From: an uncultured Bacteroidota bacterium
GTDB lineage: Bacteria; Bacteroidota; Bacteroidia; Chitinophagales; Chitinophagaceae
NCBI GenBank assembly: GCA_903824665.1
Contig: CAIJXT010000008.1
Span: forward strand, 1-64,000
Reading direction: 5' to 3'
Length of the DNA stretch: 64,000 bases
The notes beneath the pieces are model-generated. The model did no database searches, was not told where the DNA came from, and saw only the letters and a program-made list of their open reading frames with translations. Below, in pieces: positions 62,610 to 64,000 of the stretch. Within the stretch, counting starts at the first letter, position 1, and every line of letters begins with the position of its first letter. Made by a program: the position numbers and the translations under genes.

Positions 62610-63506
62610 ATGATGGATCATTTGGAAATACTTGAAGGCGAAGCAATCCACATTCTCAGGGAAGTGGCGGGACAGTTCCGCAATCCAGCACTAATGTTCT
62701 CTGGTGGTAAAGATTCAACGGTATTAATTCACCTTATGGTAAAGGCATTTTATCCCTCACCGCCGCCGTTCCCGGTGCTGCACATTGATACAGGGCATAA
62801 TTTCCCGGAAGCATTAACTTTCAGGGATGACCTCGCAAGACAATATGGTCTGAAACTGATTGTGAAAGAAGTAGAGCATACAATTAGTAAGAGAGGATTG
62901 CAGGATGCAACCGGTAAATTTCCAAGCCGCAATGCGTTACAATCTCATACGCTCATGGACGCGATAAAAGAATTGGGTCTCGATGCGTGTATTGGCGGTG
63001 GCAGGCGGGATGAAGAAAAAGCACGGGCAAAGGAGCGGAATTTTTCTGTCAGGGATGCGAGCGGGGCTTGGAAACCATACAATCAGCGACCTGAACTATG
63101 GGACATCTATAACGGCAGAATACAGCAAGGAGGAAATGTGCGGGTATTCCCAATTAGCAACTGGAGTGAATTGGATGTATGGCGATATATTCAGCGAGAA
63201 AAAATAGGCTTACCATCTCTGTACTTTTCACATGAACGTGAGTGCATTCGTCACAACGGCAGGCTGGTGGCTGTGTCTGAGTACATACTAATAGACGGTA
63301 GTGATGTTCTGGAAACCAAAAATGTAAGGTATCGCACCGTTGGCGACATGACCTGTACTGCCGCGGTGGAGAGCAATGCTTTTACTGTGGAAGAAGTGAT
63401 AGCAGAAATTGAGAATACAAACATTAGTGAACGTGGACAGACACGCATGGACGATCAGCTATCAGAGGCTGCGATGGAAGATCGTAAACTGAAAGGGTAT
63501 TTCTAA
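62610..63506 (+). CDS. cysD: Sulfate adenylyltransferase small subunit
   Basis: 298 residues. PP-loop ATP pyrophosphatase-type subunit that makes APS from ATP and sulfate. PP-loop MFSGGKDSTVLIHL near residue 30; HIDTGHNFPEALTFRD; GGGRRDEEKARAKER; YFSHERECIRHNGRL; and the C-terminal EDRKLKGYF. It forms the active enzyme with CysN, whose gene follows after 44 bp. APS feeds cysteine synthesis or, after phosphorylation to PAPS, the sulfotransferase at 53.5 kb. Confidence 0.95.
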   Translation: MMDHLEILEGEAIHILREVAGQFRNPALMFSGGKDSTVLIHLMVKAFYPSPPPFPVLHIDTGHNFPEALTFRDDLARQYGLKLIVKEVEHTISKRGLQDATGKFPSRNALQSHTLMDAIKELGLDACIGGGRRDEEKARAKERNFSVRDASGAWKPYNQRPELWDIYNGRIQQGGNVRVFPISNWSELDVWRYIQREKIGLPSLYFSHERECIRHNGRLVAVSEYILIDGSDVLETKNVRYRTVGDMTCTAAVESNAFTVEEVIAEIENTNISERGQTRMDDQLSEAAMEDRKLKGYF

Positions 63507-63550
63507 AAACATATCTAAAACGATTTCTAATAACTACTATTGACAGTGAA

Positions 63551-64000
63551 ATGGATATACTAAGATTTATCACTGCAGGAAACGTTGATGATGGTAAAAG
63601 CACACTCATTGGCAGGCTGCTGTACGATACCGGCAATATCAAGACAGATGTACTCCAAACAATAACAGGTGAGGATACCATAAATCTGGCACACATCACC
63701 GATGGCTTGCGGGCAGAAAGGCAACAAGGCATCACAATTGATGTTGCATACAAGTATTTTACAACGGCTGATCGTAAATTCATTATTTCAGATGCACCAG
63801 GACATTTTCAATATACAAAAAACCTCGTAACAGGTGCGTCTGGTGCTGATGTTATGATATTGCTTGTAGACGCTGTCACTGGTATTACAGCACAAACCAA
63901 AAGGCATGCACTGGTAGCATCTTTTCTACGGAAAAAGCAGATTGTAGTTGCCATAAACAAGATCGATGCAGTTGGGTACTCTCAAGCTATTTATACTTCC
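63551..64000 (+). CDS. cysN: Sulfate adenylyltransferase large subunit, GTPase (3' partial)
   Basis: The first 150 codons are visible. EF-Tu-like GTPase domain: P-loop AGNVDDGKSTLIGRLLYD, switch region GLRAERQQGITIDVAYKYF, DAPGHFQYTKNLVTGASGAD (DxxG) and NKID. GTP hydrolysis drives APS formation by CysD. The window ends inside the gene, so a fused APS kinase domain (CysC) cannot be excluded. Confidence 0.95.
   Translation, partial: MDILRFITAGNVDDGKSTLIGRLLYDTGNIKTDVLQTITGEDTINLAHITDGLRAERQQGITIDVAYKYFTTADRKFIISDAPGHFQYTKNLVTGASGADVMILLVDAVTGITAQTKRHALVASFLRKKQIVVAINKIDAVGYSQAIYTS

Overview
The window looks like a chromosomal segment of a Bacteroidetes bacterium, probably close to Chitinophagaceae/Sphingobacteriia. 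The signs are two proteins with type IX secretion C-terminal sorting domains, -7 boxes of the TAnnTTTG kind, few Shine-Dalgarno sites, a Bacteroidetes-style proline dehydrogenase, and a copper nitrite reductase fused to cytochrome c. The family calls come from reading translated sequence by eye; no database search was run.

Region 1 (1-31.3 kb) is chromosomal. It starts with the 3' part of an RND efflux pump. A copper-import set follows: a CxxxC small protein, a Met/His-rich lipoprotein and an OprC/NosA-like TonB receptor. Next come tryptophanase, a thioesterase, tyrosine phenol-lyase and QueD. On the minus strand lie a ThiF-nitroreductase gene split at a T8 run, a MauG-like/MbnP pair, and a long denitrification operon reading porin-nirK-nirV-SCO-norC-norB-norQ-norD. 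Two Crp/Fnr regulators, proline dehydrogenase, a Kelch protein and a two-component system complete the region. Eight palindromes of the form TGAY-N4-RTCA sit at the copper, tryptophanase, tyrosine phenol-lyase, MbnP, porin-nirK, Crp and proline-dehydrogenase units. This suggests one Fnr/DNR-like regulon linking anaerobic nitrite/NO respiration, copper supply and amino-acid catabolism.

Region 2 (about 31.4-53.5 kb) is an integrated mobile element and the most unusual part of the window. A large serine recombinase at the left end overlaps a tRNA-like T-arm plus terminator. A control region holds an XRE-ImmA protein with a degenerate metal site, and two paralogous small HTH genes in opposite orientation. 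Each HTH gene is followed after about 10 bp by three tandem 20-bp repeats that lead into an operon. One operon is leftward (recombinase) and one is rightward (about 20 tightly packed genes). The rightward operon encodes many one- or two-TM proteins, several small beta-rich proteins that could be capsid-like, a lambda-R-type muramidase, peptidoglycan-binding, amidase-like and LD-transpeptidase-like proteins, annexin-like repeats, holin/spanin-like proteins, a 1571-residue methyltransferase-Strawberry-notch helicase (compare P1 DarB) and a RecA-like ATPase. No terminase, portal, tail, relaxase or type IV secretion gene was recognised. I infer a tailless, possibly membrane-containing, virus-like element.

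Region 3 (53.5-62.3 kb) is a minus-strand surface-related cluster: a sulfotransferase, a GT9-FkbM fusion, an NHL-repeat secreted protein, a 1114-residue Cys/Gly/Asn-rich repeat protein with roughly sixty short repeats, an unknown small protein, and a small gene broken by one in-frame stop. Region 4 (62.3-64 kb) is a sulfate-activation operon (small protein, cysD, cysN) that runs off the window.
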